Notes: generated by a model not told the origin, from the sequence alone. DNA of 64,000 nt from Curtobacterium sp. VKM Ac-2865 (GCF_015350905.1 NZ_JADKRZ010000001.1:868001-932000), one strand, 5' to 3'; shown: positions 9,090 to 18,888, counted from the stretch's first letter. A program made the numbers and translations.

Positions 9090-10012
9090 CTCAGGCCCCC
9101 ACCCTGCGCCGGAGCACCCGGGGCGTCGTCAGACGCTCCGGCCTCGTCGGTCGCGGGCAGGGTGGACGGCACGGCAGCGGCGGCGTCGACCACCGCCACG
9201 GGACCGGTCAGGACTCCGGCGGCACGGCCGTCGCCGTCGACGACGATCGGGCCGGTCGGCGTCTGCTCGATGCGCAGTGCGCGTCGGCCACGGCCGGCCC
9301 CGATGAAGTTGGCGACGAAGTCGTCGGCCGGCTCGGAGAGGATCTCGGCGGGGGTGCCCATCTGGGCGATCTCCCCGCCCTTCTTGAGGATGACGACCTG
9401 GTCGCCGAGCTTGAAGGCCTCGTCGATGTCGTGCGTGACGAAGACCACGGTCTTGCCGAGCTCGCGCTGCAGGCGGATGAGCTCGTCCTGCAGGTCGCTG
9501 CGGACCAGCGGGTCGACGGCGCCGAACGGCTCGTCCATCAGCAGGATGTTCGGGTCGACGGCCAGGCCGCGCGCGACGCCGACACGCTGCTGCTGTCCGC
9601 CCGAGAGCTGCGAGGGGTACCGGTCGGCGAAGGCACGGTCCAGCCCGACGGTGTCCATCAGCTCGAGTGCGCGCTGGCGGGCGTCCTGCTTGGACACGCC
9701 CGTCAGGAGCGGCACCGTGGCGATGTTGTCGGCGACCTTGCGGTGCGGCAGCAGTCCGGCGTTCTGCATCACGTAGCCGATGCTGCGGCGGAGCTTGACC
9801 GGATCGACGCCGGCGACGTCGTCGCCGTCGATCGACACGGAGCCCGACGAGGGGTCGACCATGCGGTTGATCATGCGGAGCAACGTCGTCTTGCCACAGC
9901 CGCTGGACCCGACGAAGACCGTCGTGGTGCGGGAGGGGATGACGAGGTCGAACCGCTCGACGGCGTTGGTGCCGTCCGGGTACGTCTTGCGCACCGAGCG
10001 GAATTCGATCAT
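9086..10012 (-). CDS. Osmoprotectant ABC transporter ATP-binding protein
   Basis: ATPase of 308 aa that energises the betaine-type importer. Walker A is GSSGCGKTT at 35-43, signature LSGGQ at 136-140, Walker B ILLMDEP at 156-162 and the switch His is in FVTHDID. After the core a tail of about 65 residues (from RALRIEQTP) resembles a truncated CBS or other sensor region and ends Gly/Ala-rich. The ATG at 10012 has AGAAGGG about 11 nt upstream; the open frame continues to 10174 but loses family similarity there. First gene of the operon. Confidence 0.9.
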   Translation of the reverse strand: MIEFRSVRKTYPDGTNAVERFDLVIPSRTTTVFVGSSGCGKTTLLRMINRMVDPSSGSVSIDGDDVAGVDPVKLRRSIGYVMQNAGLLPHRKVADNIATVPLLTGVSKQDARQRALELMDTVGLDRAFADRYPSQLSGGQQQRVGVARGLAVDPNILLMDEPFGAVDPLVRSDLQDELIRLQRELGKTVVFVTHDIDEAFKLGDQVVILKKGGEIAQMGTPAEILSEPADDFVANFIGAGRGRRALRIEQTPTGPIVVDGDGRAAGVLTGPVAVVDAAAAVPSTLPATDEAGASDDAPGAPAQGGGLR

Positions 10013-10170
10013 GGGGTGGGTGCCCTTCTGGTGGGAGGTAGCCCGACTCCGAGTGAGAGTACCCGTCACCACCGACACCGGTTGCGTCCGGTGACGAACC
10101 GTGACCAAATCGGGGCGTCGACCGCCCTGCCGGCGGTGACCCCGGGGCGGCGGAGGCCCCGGGAACGACG

Positions 10171-10203
10171 CCACCCGCGCCTCCTGGCAGGAGTCGCGGG
10201 TGG
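10171..10203 (-). terminator. Terminator hairpin after the TetR gene
   Basis: CCACCCGCG pairs with CGCGGGTGG, then one mismatch, then CTCCT/AGGAG around a GGC loop. It lies 48 bp past the TetR stop and before the ABC operon start, so it separates the two transcripts. Confidence 0.65.
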
Positions 10204-10250
10204 CGGGTGGTCCGGTTGGCGCACGGCGTGTCGGACGGGCGGGTCGACGG

Positions 10251-10898
10251 TCAGGAGGCCGCGATCACCGATTCCATGTAGCTGCGCGTCATCGTGCGGT
10301 AGGCCTCGATCAGGGGCCGGTCCGGGTGGTCCCGGTCGCGGTGGGCGCGTGCCAGGACGGCGTGGCCGGACTCGGCCAGGACGACCCAGGCACGGGCGAC
10401 CGTCTCGTTCTCCGGCACGCCGAAGCGCTCGCGCATGATCCCGCCGACCGCGCCGCCGAGGGCGGCCATGCGGTCCTCGTCGTCGCCGACACCGGACTCT
10501 GCGGCGTCACCGAAGCGGATCGCCCGGAAGCCGGGCTCGGTGCGGTACATCTCCGACGTCATCTCGATGAAGGCGTCGCAGGCGGCCTGCCAGGTGGTGG
10601 CGCCGGAGGTCTCGAGGGCTTCGAGGAACTTCTCCGCGAGACGCTGCGTGCAGCGGATCGCGAGGGCCTCGACGACCGCGATGCGGTCCGGGAAGTAGCG
10701 GTAGACGGTGCCGATCGACGCCCCTGCCCGTTCGGCGACCATTGCGGTCGTGAGCCGTTCGAACCCGATCTCGTCGATGACCGCTGCTGCGGCGTCGAGG
10801 AGTCCGGAGAGGCGTGCCGAACTGCGGGCTTGGACCGGCTCGTTCCTGAGCAGTGATGATCCCCCCGGCAGTGCGTTCGTGACCTCGGTGACGAGCAC
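10251..10898 (-). CDS. TetR/AcrR family transcriptional regulator
   Basis: DNA-binding regulator of 215 aa. The N-terminal helix-turn-helix is clear (LTTAMVAERAGASIGTVYRYF, about residues 48-68), followed by a helical ligand domain without recognisable specificity. I chose the GTG at 10898 because AGAAGGAG lies 5-6 nt upstream; the frame extends 43 codons further but without a site. It is divergent from the APP1-domain gene and upstream of the importer operon on the same strand, so it may control either one or itself. A loose inverted repeat, TTGTC-N6-GGCAA, lies in its leader. Confidence 0.85.
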   Translation of the reverse strand: MLVTEVTNALPGGSSLLRNEPVQARSSARLSGLLDAAAAVIDEIGFERLTTAMVAERAGASIGTVYRYFPDRIAVVEALAIRCTQRLAEKFLEALETSGATTWQAACDAFIEMTSEMYRTEPGFRAIRFGDAAESGVGDDEDRMAALGGAVGGIMRERFGVPENETVARAWVVLAESGHAVLARAHRDRDHPDRPLIEAYRTMTRSYMESVIAAS

Positions 10899-10930
10899 GT
10901 GTTCTCCTTCTCGCAGTGAGCGCGGGCTGA

Positions 10931-10946
10931 TTGTCTGACGGGGCAA
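10931..10946. promoter_or_regulatory. Possible TetR operator
   Basis: TTGTCTGACGGGGCAA is an imperfect inverted repeat between the divergent TetR and APP1-domain genes, 33 bp upstream of the TetR start. The arms are only five bases with one wobble, so this is suggestive only. Confidence 0.2.
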
Positions 10947-11041
10947 CTCTCGCAGAGACCGGCTGGAACATCCCTGCGATTCCCGGGGTGTCGAACTCCG
11001 CTCGTCGACAACCGGACAGTGGCGCATGGGATGATGGCCCG

Positions 11042-12091
11042 ATGCCCGACCCGAGGTCCCATGAGCTGTCGCTGGCCGAGCCGATCCTCCACCGGGCCGC
11101 CCGGATCGAGGACGCCGTCCAGGAGTTCCGTGAACAGCGTGCCAGACGCCACGGTCTCGTGCCGACCGTCATCCCGTACACCGGGTACGGCGCTCCCGGG
11201 TGGATCCGGGTCCTCTGCCGGGTGCTGTTGACCCGCCGCGGACTGGCCTCGGACGCATCCTTCACGGGGGTGCGCGGCTGGAAGACCTTCACGAGCGTCG
11301 CGGTGGACCACGCCGAGGTCACCGTCACTGCCGGCGGTTCGACGCACACGGTGCAGTCCGACCGCGGCGGCGTCGTCGACACGATCGTGCCGATCGACCT
11401 GGAGCCGGGCTGGCACACGATCCGGCTGTCGGCGGGTGGGCAGCGCGAGGCCGAGGCGGACGTCTTCGTCGTGCACCCGGACACGCGCTTCGGCCTGCTC
11501 TCCGACATCGACGACACCGTGATGGTCACCGCGCTCCCCCGCCCGATGCTCGCGGCCTGGAACTCCTTCGTCGTCACCGAGCACGCACGACGCCCGGTCC
11601 CCGGCATGAGCGTGCTGTACGAACGCGTCCTCGCGCAGCACGCCGGTTCGCCCTCGGTGTACCTGTCCACGGGGGCGTGGAACGTCGCGCCGACGCTGCA
11701 GCGCTTCCTGACCAGGAACATGTACCCGTCCGGCACACTGCTGCTCACCGACTGGGGCCCGACGCACGACCGCTTCTTCCGGAGCGGGCAGCTGCACAAG
11801 CACGACAACCTGCGGCGCCTGGCGCGGGACTTCCCCGACGTCCGCTGGCTGCTCGTCGGCGACGACGGCCAGCACGACGAGGCCCTCTACGGCGAGTTCG
11901 CCCGTGAACACCCCGACAACGTGGCCGGTGTCGCGATCCGCCAGCTCTCCACGAGCGAGGCCGTCCTCGCCGGTGGTCGTTCCCGCGCGCAGGAACGCTC
12001 GCGGGACTCGGCGGCCCCGTGGGTGTACGCCCCGGACGGCGCAGGACTGTGGGCCGAGCTCGGGCGGGTCGGGCTCGTCGAGCTCGACTGA
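11042..12091 (+). CDS. APP1-domain phosphatidate phosphatase-like protein (DUF2183)
   Basis: Protein of 349 aa with the APP1 catalytic domain, a HAD-type phosphatase fold. The nucleophile motif DIDDT is at 155-159 within LLSDIDDTVMVT, and later GWTPTHDRFF-like and LLVGDDGQHDE segments complete the HAD signature. In yeast, App1 is a phosphatidate phosphatase; bacterial members are less studied. An N-terminal beta-rich region of about 145 residues precedes it. No signal peptide is seen. The ATG at 11042 is the last of several close ATGs; a start at about 11025 cannot be excluded. It is divergent from the TetR gene and followed 88 bp later by the GH15 gene. Confidence 0.8.
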   Translation: MPDPRSHELSLAEPILHRAARIEDAVQEFREQRARRHGLVPTVIPYTGYGAPGWIRVLCRVLLTRRGLASDASFTGVRGWKTFTSVAVDHAEVTVTAGGSTHTVQSDRGGVVDTIVPIDLEPGWHTIRLSAGGQREAEADVFVVHPDTRFGLLSDIDDTVMVTALPRPMLAAWNSFVVTEHARRPVPGMSVLYERVLAQHAGSPSVYLSTGAWNVAPTLQRFLTRNMYPSGTLLLTDWGPTHDRFFRSGQLHKHDNLRRLARDFPDVRWLLVGDDGQHDEALYGEFAREHPDNVAGVAIRQLSTSEAVLAGGRSRAQERSRDSAAPWVYAPDGAGLWAELGRVGLVELD

Positions 12092-12179
12092 GCCGGTCCG
12101 GCCCGGGTCGCTGAGCCCATCTTCAGCGCTCGGTCGCCCAGACGGGTTGACGCCCGATGCCGGGTGGTTCGATTGGCGC

Positions 12180-14051
12180 ATGACACAGCGCATCGAGGAC
12201 CACGCGATGATCGGCGACTGCTACTCCGCCGCCCTGGTCGACCGAGCCGGGACCATCGACTGGATGTGTCTGCCGCGCTTCGACAGCTCGTCCACGTTCG
12301 CGGCCCTGCTCGGCGACGAGCACGACGGGCACTGGACCCTCCACCCGACCGACCCCGAGGCCACCGCCGAGCGGCGCTACGAGGAGGACACCCTCGTCCT
12401 CACGACGATCTGGACCACCGCGTCCGGCGTCGTCGAGGTCACGGACTTCATGCCGATCGGTGCGCACCGAGCCGCGGTCGTCCGGCGGGTCCGAGGTCTG
12501 CAGGGGTCCGTCGAGATGCGGCAGACGCTGCGCATCCGCTTCGACTACGCCTCGGCGCTCCCCTGGGTGCGGCAGATCGGGGACGACGACGACCCCGCCC
12601 TCGTCGCCACCGCCGGGCCGGGATCGGTCATCGTGCGGGGTGTCCGGTTCCGCGCCGACGACCACCGGCACGTCGCGACCACGACGATCCACGACGGTGA
12701 CGTGCTCGACACCGAGCTCACCTGGTACCCGTCGCACCGGGAGCCGCCGGAGCCGCTCGACGTGACACCCGCGCTGGCAGCGACGACCGCCTGGTGGCGC
12801 GCGTGGGCCGGCAAGACCCGCGTCGAGGGACCGTACGCGGACGCCACCCGCCGGTCCCTGCTGCTCCTCCGCGCGATGACCCACGCCGAGACCGGTGGGG
12901 TCGTGGCCGCGGTCACGACGAGCCTGCCGGAGGACCCGGGTGGCGAACGCAACTGGGACTACCGCTACGTGTGGCTCCGCGATGCCTCGCTCACCCTGGC
13001 GTCCCTCATCGCCCACGGGTACCGCGACGAGGCCACCCACTGGCGCGGCTGGCTGCTCCGGGCCATCGCTGGCGACCCCGCCGACGTGCAGATCATGTAC
13101 GGCATCGCCGGTGAACGCGAACTCGCCGAGCGGGAGCTCGACCACCTCGCCGGGTACGCGCACTCCACGCCCGTCCGGATCGGCAACGGCGCCTCGACGC
13201 AGTACCAGGGTGACGTCTTCGGCGAGGTCCTCGCGGCACTGCACGACGCCCGCGAGCTCGGTGTCGAGGAGAACGCCGACTCCTGGGCACTGCAGCGCGC
13301 ACTGCTCGGGTTCGTCGAGCAGCACTGGCAGGAGCCCGACAACGGCATCTGGGAGATGCGCGGGCCCCGACGTTCGTTCACGCACTCCCGCGCGATGATC
13401 TGGGCGGCGTTCGACCGCGGGGTCGCTGCCGTGGAGGAGTTCGGGCTCGAGGGTCCCGTCGAACGGTGGCGGGAACTCCGCAGTGCCGTCCGCGCCGAGA
13501 TCGACGAGCACGGCTGGAACGCCGAGCGTGGCGCCTTCCGGCAGCACTACGACACCGACGAGGTCGATGCGAGCCTGCTCGTCCTGCCGCAGATCGGGTA
13601 CTGCAAGGCGACCGACCCGCGCATGCTCGGCACGGTCGCCGCCATCGAGCAGGACCTGCGCGTCGGCTCCGACGGCCTCGTGCTGCGCTACCGCACGTCC
13701 GCGGGGTTCGACGGGCTGTCCGGCAGCGAGCACCCGTTCCTCGCCTGCTCGTTCTGGCTCGTGGAGCAGTACGCCGCGTCAGGCCGGATCGAGGACGCCG
13801 AACGACTCATGGACGTGCTGGTCGGGTACGCCAACGACGTCGGCATGCTGTCGGAGGAGATCGACGTCGCGACGGGCCACCACATCGGCAACACCCCGCA
13901 GGCGCTGAGCCACCTGACGCTCGTGTCGGCCGCTGACGCGATCCAGCGGGCACGCGGTGCGGGCTCCGGGCACCGCACGCGGATCCCCCAGCACGACGGT
14001 GGCACGCGCGCCGCCGCGGGCGTGGGTGGCTTCGCCGGCACGCCCGCCTGA
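12180..14051 (+). CDS. Glycoside hydrolase family 15 protein (glucoamylase/trehalase type)
   Basis: Cytosolic-looking enzyme of 623 aa with no signal peptide. The N-terminal beta domain begins RIEDHAMIGDCYSAALVDRAG, a hallmark of bacterial GH15. The (alpha/alpha)6 catalytic domain has NWDYRYVWLRD at 258-268 and the second acid region EEIDVATGHHIGNTPQ at about 559-574. Actinobacterial homologues hydrolyse trehalose (M. tuberculosis Rv2402-type) or alpha-glucans; sequence alone does not decide which. The ATG at 12180 fits the family start. The 3' end faces zwf across a palindromic terminator. Confidence 0.88.
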   Translation: MTQRIEDHAMIGDCYSAALVDRAGTIDWMCLPRFDSSSTFAALLGDEHDGHWTLHPTDPEATAERRYEEDTLVLTTIWTTASGVVEVTDFMPIGAHRAAVVRRVRGLQGSVEMRQTLRIRFDYASALPWVRQIGDDDDPALVATAGPGSVIVRGVRFRADDHRHVATTTIHDGDVLDTELTWYPSHREPPEPLDVTPALAATTAWWRAWAGKTRVEGPYADATRRSLLLLRAMTHAETGGVVAAVTTSLPEDPGGERNWDYRYVWLRDASLTLASLIAHGYRDEATHWRGWLLRAIAGDPADVQIMYGIAGERELAERELDHLAGYAHSTPVRIGNGASTQYQGDVFGEVLAALHDARELGVEENADSWALQRALLGFVEQHWQEPDNGIWEMRGPRRSFTHSRAMIWAAFDRGVAAVEEFGLEGPVERWRELRSAVRAEIDEHGWNAERGAFRQHYDTDEVDASLLVLPQIGYCKATDPRMLGTVAAIEQDLRVGSDGLVLRYRTSAGFDGLSGSEHPFLACSFWLVEQYAASGRIEDAERLMDVLVGYANDVGMLSEEIDVATGHHIGNTPQALSHLTLVSAADAIQRARGAGSGHRTRIPQHDGGTRAAAGVGGFAGTPA

Positions 14052-14065
14052 GCGGGGGGCGCGGG

Positions 14066-14113
14066 GCGTAGCGGGTCCGATCGCGCGTAGCGGGTCGAAT
14101 CGCGCGTAGGGGG
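14066..14113. repeat. 19-bp tandem repeat, 2.5 copies
   Basis: GCGTAGCGGGTC recurs at 14066 and 14085, and GCGTAG again at 14104, giving an exact 19-bp period in the GH15-zwf gap. A degenerate inverted relative (GATCGCGCGT) occurs at about 14130-14141. Non-coding. Confidence 0.7.
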
Positions 14114-14199
14114 CCGTTCGGTCCCACCTGCCACGCGCGATCCCACTTTCCACTGCGCGTGCGATGGGAAGGAACGTCGCCCCGCCGACGCCCGCACAG

Positions 14200-14245
14200 A
14201 CAGACGGGAGGCCCGGTGCCAGCTGGCACCGGGCCTCCCGTCTGT
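14200..14245. terminator. 46-bp perfect palindrome, bidirectional terminator
   Basis: A perfect self-complementary sequence centred on CCAGCTGG, with arms carrying GACGGGAGGCCCGGTGCC. It lies between the convergent GH15 and zwf genes, 31 bp before the zwf stop. Closely related palindromes occur at 54025, 58168 and 63426. Confidence 0.85.
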
Positions 14246-14275
14246 ACGGTGTGCCCGTTCAGGGCACGGGGTGAC

Positions 14276-15649
14276 TCAGGAGGACGACTCCCAGTCCGCG
14301 GGACCGCGCGAACCGGCGCGGTACTCCTCGAGGGGGACGTCGTTCGCCTTCCACGCGGCGACGACCGGCTCGACGATCTCCCAGCAGCGCTCGGCCACGT
14401 CGCCGCGGATGGAGAGCAGCGGGTCGTCGTGGAAGATGCCGTTGAGGACCTCGCCGTACGGGGTGAGCTCGCCGTCGCTGAACGAGGAGGACAGCGTGAC
14501 CTGGCCCATCTCGAACGGGTTGCCGCCACCGTTGGCCGAGACGGTCAGCTCGATCTCGTCCGGGTTCAGCACGATGCGGAGCGTGTCCGTCTTCGGACGA
14601 CCGCTCAGGCCGGAAGGCAGGCGCGGGACCGGCTTGAAGGTGATGAGGACTTCCTTGCGGCTGTTGCCGAGGGCCTTGCCGGAGCGCAGGGTGAACGGGA
14701 CGCCCTTCCAGCGGGCGGTGTCCACCTCGACGGAGATCTCGGCGAGGGTCTCGGTCTGACGCGAGGGGTCGACGCCGTCCTCCTCCTGGTACGAGGGGAG
14801 GTCCTTGCCGTCGATCGTCCCAGCCGTGTAGACGGCGCGACGCGAGGCGATCTTGGCGTCGTCGCCCTTGAGCTGCGTCGAGCGCAGCGCACGGGCGAGG
14901 GACGAGCGGAACTCGACCGAGTCGATCTCGGCCGGGGCGTCCATCGTCACGATGCCGAGGATCTGCAGCAGGTGCGACTGGATCATGTCGACCATCGCGC
15001 CGGCCTCGTCGTAGTACTGCGCGCGGTTCTCGAGCCCGAGGGTCTCGTCGTAGAAGATGTCGACCTTCTCGATGTTCTCCGCGTTCCAGATGGGCTCGAA
15101 CAGGCGGTTCGCGAAGCGCAGACCGATGATGTTCAGGACCGTGGTGCGACCGAGGAAGTGGTCGGTGCGGTGGACGCGGTCCTCGGGGACGAGCTTCAGC
15201 ACCGTCTCGTTGAGGGCCTTGGCGCTGGCGACGTCGGTGCCGAAGGGCTTCTCGAACGCGAGGGTGGTGCCCTGCGGGAGCTCGACGTGCTCGAGCGCCT
15301 CGCAGATGTCCGAAGCGATCTGCGGCGGGAGCGCGAAGTAGAGGATCGGCTCGTTGTCCGCGGCAGCGAGGAGGGCCTCGAGGTGCTTCGGGTCGGTCGG
15401 GTCGCCCTGGATGAACGTCGTCGACTCGAGGGTGGCGTCGACCTCCGGGCCCTTGACGTCCTGCGAGGCGAAGGACGTCGTGACGATGTCCTTCCACTTC
15501 TCGGGGCTGCGCTCGCTGCGGCCCGTGCCGATCAGCTGCACGGGGACGGCGCGGCCGCTCTGCAGGAACGTGCCGAGACCCGGCAGGAGCAGGCGGGAGG
15601 CGAGGTCGCCCGTCGCGCCGAAGATGATGAGAGTGCGCTTGTCGGTCAC
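14276..15649 (-). CDS. zwf: Glucose-6-phosphate dehydrogenase
   Basis: Oxidises glucose 6-phosphate to 6-phosphogluconolactone with NAD(P)+, the first step of the oxidative pentose phosphate pathway. 457 aa. The Rossmann motif GATGDLASR is at 11-19, EKPFG at 133-137 and the active-site signature RTDHFLGR at 161-168; the canonical family reads RIDHYLGK, so the final Lys is Arg here. I chose the GTG at 15649 because AAGGAG lies 9 nt upstream. The gene stands alone, without the tkt-tal-opcA-pgl neighbours usual for the main actinobacterial zwf, so it may be a second isozyme. Confidence 0.88.
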   Translation of the reverse strand: MTDKRTLIIFGATGDLASRLLLPGLGTFLQSGRAVPVQLIGTGRSERSPEKWKDIVTTSFASQDVKGPEVDATLESTTFIQGDPTDPKHLEALLAAADNEPILYFALPPQIASDICEALEHVELPQGTTLAFEKPFGTDVASAKALNETVLKLVPEDRVHRTDHFLGRTTVLNIIGLRFANRLFEPIWNAENIEKVDIFYDETLGLENRAQYYDEAGAMVDMIQSHLLQILGIVTMDAPAEIDSVEFRSSLARALRSTQLKGDDAKIASRRAVYTAGTIDGKDLPSYQEEDGVDPSRQTETLAEISVEVDTARWKGVPFTLRSGKALGNSRKEVLITFKPVPRLPSGLSGRPKTDTLRIVLNPDEIELTVSANGGGNPFEMGQVTLSSSFSDGELTPYGEVLNGIFHDDPLLSIRGDVAERCWEIVEPVVAAWKANDVPLEEYRAGSRGPADWESSS

Positions 15650-15816
15650 CGGGGGTGACTCCTTTCGCGAGGTGGATGGGTCCGCGTGGCTCAAGCCGCG
15701 GTCGGACCGGTTGATTCCCCAGGCCGGAACGCTGTCACGATCCACAGCCGGGAAGGTCGTCCGGACGCAGTTCGGGCGGCACCAGGTGGTGCCGCCCGAA
15801 GTGCGTCAGGTGCGGG

Positions 15817-16233
15817 TCAGTGCCCGAAGTTGCCGCGGTAGTACTCGAAGACCCAGCCGACGAGCGTGACCGTCACCAGCGCGACGCCGATCGGGACGAT
15901 CCAGAGGCCGGCTGCGACCCCGAGGAAGATGATCGAGACCGAGGCTGCCAGGAGGATGGGCCACCACGACCACGGGCTGAAGTGCCCGAGCTCGGCGTCG
16001 CCGTCCTCGATGTTGGCGTCTTGACGGTCCTCGGGCAGGTCCCCGCCCTGGGCCGACAGCACGCGCTGCAGGTAGAAGGCGATGAACGCCGACATGATCC
16101 CGACGAGGCCGATGCCCATCGTGCCGACCGGCTCCCACCCACCGTGGTTGAGGCGGAACCAGATCGTGTACGCGGCGTCCGCGAGGATGAAGAACCCGAA
16201 GAGGATCCAGAACAGGTTGACGTTGGCGCGCAT
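15817..16233 (-). CDS. ctaF: Cytochrome c oxidase subunit 4 (actinobacterial CtaF)
   Basis: Small membrane subunit of the actinobacterial aa3 oxidase, 138 aa with four predicted helices (about 4-22, 38-56, 88-110, 112-131). The start MRANVNLFWILFGFFILAD and end VFEYYRGNFGH are typical of the family. The ATG at 16233 lies 4 nt after the ctaD stop, so it belongs to the ctaC-ctaD-ctaF operon. Confidence 0.92.
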   Translation of the reverse strand: MRANVNLFWILFGFFILADAAYTIWFRLNHGGWEPVGTMGIGLVGIMSAFIAFYLQRVLSAQGGDLPEDRQDANIEDGDAELGHFSPWSWWPILLAASVSIIFLGVAAGLWIVPIGVALVTVTLVGWVFEYYRGNFGH

Positions 16234-16237
16234 GGCC

Positions 16238-17974
16238 TTACTTCACCTCGCCCTTCGCGGCGTCGTAGGTCGGAGCATCGGGAGCGTCCTTCGCAGGACC
16301 CACACCGATCGGCACACCCGCTTCGGGGTGGTTCAGGTCGAACGCCGGGGACTCCGAGCGGATACGCGGGATCGACGTGAAGTTGTGTCGCGGCGGCGGG
16401 CAGGAGGTCGCCCACTCGAGCGAACGGCCGTAGCCCCACGGGTCGTTGACGGCCACCTTCGGAGCGTTCCGCGCAGTGACGTAGACGTTGAAGATGAACG
16501 GCAGGAACGAGATGCCGAGGATCATCGCGCCGATGGTCGACAGCTGGTTCATCCAGGTGAAGCCGTCGTTCGGCAGGTAGGTCGCGTAGCGACGCGGCAT
16601 GCCGATGACGCCCAGCCAGTGCTGGATCAGGAACGTGGTGTGGAACCCGACGAACAGCAGCCAGAAGTGGATCTTGCCGAGACGCTCGTTCAGCATGCGC
16701 CCGGTCCACTTCGGCCACCAGAAGTAGAAGCCGGAGAACATGGCGAACACGACGGTGCCGAATACCACGTAGTGGAAGTGCGCCACGACGAAGTACGAGT
16801 CGGACACGTGGAAGTCGAGCGGCGGCGAAGCCAGGATGACGCCCGTGAGCCCACCGAACGTGAACGTGATCAGGAAGCCGATGGCCCACAGGATCGGGGT
16901 CTCGAAGGTGACCGAGCCGCGCCACATCGTGCCGACCCAGTTGAAGATCTTCACGCCGGTCGGGACCGCGATGAGCATCGTCATGAGCGAGAACCACGGC
17001 AGCAGCACCGAACCGGTGACGTACATGTGGTGCGCCCACACCGTGACCGAGAGGGCCGCGATGGAGATGGTCGCGTAGACGAGGGTCTTGTAGCCGAAGA
17101 TCGGCTTGCGGCTGAAGACCGGGAAGACCTCGGAGACGATGCCGAAGAACGGCAGCGCGATGATGTAGACCTCGGGGTGCCCGAAGAACCAGAAGAGGTG
17201 CTGCCAGAGCAGCGCTCCACCGTTGGCCGGGTTGAACACCTGGGCGTCGAACACCCGGTCGAGACCGAGGCCGAAGAGTGCGGCGGCGAGGACCGGGAAG
17301 GCCATCAGCACGAGGAGCGACGTCACGAGGGTGTTCCACGTGAAGATCGACATGCGGAACATCGTCATGCCGGGGGCGCGCATGGTGATGATCGTCGTGA
17401 TGAAGTTCACGGCACCGAGGATCGTCGAGAAGCCGGTGAGGCCGAGCCCGAAGACCCAGAGTGTCCCGCCGAGCCCTGGTGTGAACGTCGTGTCACTCAA
17501 TGGGGCGTAGGCGAACCAGCCGAACGACGCGGCGCCCTGCGGGGTGAGGAAGCCACCGACGGCGATGAGGCCACCGAAGAAGTAGAGCCAGAACGCGAAG
17601 CCGTTGAGTCGCGGGAAGGCGACGTCGGGGGCACCGATCTGCAGCGGCATGATCGCGTTCGCGAAGCCCGAGAACAGCGGCGTCGCGAACAGCAGCAGCA
17701 TGATCGTGCCGTGCATCGTGAAGAGCTGGTTGTACTGCTCCTTCGTCGCGACGAGCTGCAGCCCGGGCTCGAAGAGCTGCGCACGGATGACGAGTGCCAT
17801 CACGCCGGCGAGCAGGAAGTACAGGAACGACGTGATCAGGTACATGTACCCGATCGTCTTGTGGTCGGTGGAGGTGATCCACCGGACGATGATGTTGCCC
17901 TTCCGACCGACCTTGGACGCCTGGAAGTCCGGCGTCGCGGTGCTGGTCGGTTGGCCGACGAATGACGTTGTCAT
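16238..17974 (-). CDS. ctaD: Cytochrome c oxidase subunit I (aa3 type)
   Basis: Catalytic haem-copper subunit, 578 aa, about 12 helices. Haem a ligands are H88 and H401, haem a3 ligand H399, and CuB ligands H266 (in FGHPEVY, with Tyr270 available for the His-Tyr cross-link), H315 and H316. The C-terminal tail of about 60 residues is soluble and Pro-rich. It starts 11 nt after ctaC. Electrons come from the bcc complex, which is not in this window. Confidence 0.97.
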   Translation of the reverse strand: MTTSFVGQPTSTATPDFQASKVGRKGNIIVRWITSTDHKTIGYMYLITSFLYFLLAGVMALVIRAQLFEPGLQLVATKEQYNQLFTMHGTIMLLLFATPLFSGFANAIMPLQIGAPDVAFPRLNGFAFWLYFFGGLIAVGGFLTPQGAASFGWFAYAPLSDTTFTPGLGGTLWVFGLGLTGFSTILGAVNFITTIITMRAPGMTMFRMSIFTWNTLVTSLLVLMAFPVLAAALFGLGLDRVFDAQVFNPANGGALLWQHLFWFFGHPEVYIIALPFFGIVSEVFPVFSRKPIFGYKTLVYATISIAALSVTVWAHHMYVTGSVLLPWFSLMTMLIAVPTGVKIFNWVGTMWRGSVTFETPILWAIGFLITFTFGGLTGVILASPPLDFHVSDSYFVVAHFHYVVFGTVVFAMFSGFYFWWPKWTGRMLNERLGKIHFWLLFVGFHTTFLIQHWLGVIGMPRRYATYLPNDGFTWMNQLSTIGAMILGISFLPFIFNVYVTARNAPKVAVNDPWGYGRSLEWATSCPPPRHNFTSIPRIRSESPAFDLNHPEAGVPIGVGPAKDAPDAPTYDAAKGEVK

Positions 17975-17985
17975 CTGGCGAGCCC

Positions 17986-18888
17986 CTACTTGTCGTCGCT
18001 CGACGCCGTGACGGGCGCCTTGTTGTCAGGCTGGTTCGTGTTGGTGTTGTACTCGTCGCCGAGCAGGCCCACCTTGCCCTGGTCGGTCAGGGTGTCGAGG
18101 TACGCCTGGTAGTCAGACGACGACACGACCTTGACCTGGAAGAGCATGAGGGAGTGGTACTCGCCGCAGAGCTCGGCGCACTTGCCCTGGTAGGTCCCGA
18201 TCTTCTGCGGGATGAAGTACTCGTAGTTCGTCTTGCCGGGGAGCATGTCCTTCTTGTACAAGAAGTCGATGACCCAGAAGGAGTGGTCGACGTCACGCGA
18301 GTCGAGCTCGATCTTGACCTTCTTGTCGACGGGCAGGTACAGCGTCGGCAGCTGCGACTCGTCGATCGCCCCGTTGGCGTTCTCTTCTTCCTGGGCCTGG
18401 ATGCCCTGATAGTAGACACTCTTCGAGGGGTCGTTCTGGTTGATGTAGTTGAAGTCCCAGCCCCAGCGCTTGCCGTAGACGTGCACCGTGGTGTCCGGCT
18501 GTGCGAAGGGCTTCTCGATCGCGGCCTGGTCCTTGGCGGTGAAGGCGAAGAAACCCAACACGAGGATGAGCGGCACGATCGTGTAGAAGATCTCGAGCGG
18601 CATGTTGTACCGCATCTGCACCGGGAGGCCGGTCTGGCCCTTCCGACGGCGGTAGACGATGGCGGCCCAGATGATCAGACCCCAGACGATGAGCCCCACC
18701 GCGAGCAGGACGATCCAGCTCGTGGTCCACAGGCCGACGACGCGGCTCGTGTGGTTGGTGACGTCCTTCGTCCCTTCCGTCCCGGGGAGCCATCCGTTGA
18801 GCTGCTGCTGCGAGCAGCCAGCCAGTGCGATGACCAGACCGACGGCCACCGGGACGGCCGCCCAACGTATACGGCGATTCGAACGCAC
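17986..18888 (-). CDS. ctaC: Cytochrome c oxidase subunit II
   Basis: Lipid-anchored subunit that carries the CuA electron-entry site, 300 aa. Lipobox LAGC with Cys25, two transmembrane helices (about 51-76 and 96-117), then the cupredoxin domain with KRWGWDFNY and the CuA motif [12 protein letters not shown]. First gene of the oxidase operon. The leader of about 110 nt holds a TAAGCT -10-like box. Confidence 0.96.
   Translation of the reverse strand: MRSNRRIRWAAVPVAVGLVIALAGCSQQQLNGWLPGTEGTKDVTNHTSRVVGLWTTSWIVLLAVGLIVWGLIIWAAIVYRRRKGQTGLPVQMRYNMPLEIFYTIVPLILVLGFFAFTAKDQAAIEKPFAQPDTTVHVYGKRWGWDFNYINQNDPSKSVYYQGIQAQEEENANGAIDESQLPTLYLPVDKKVKIELDSRDVDHSFWVIDFLYKKDMLPGKTNYEYFIPQKIGTYQGKCAELCGEYHSLMLFQVKVVSSSDYQAYLDTLTDQGKVGLLGDEYNTNTNQPDNKAPVTASSDDK

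Noticed and set aside
10013-10170. Riboswitch or defined promoter in the leader of the osmoprotectant importer
   Set aside because: No recognisable riboswitch structure, and no -35/-10 pair that I would defend.
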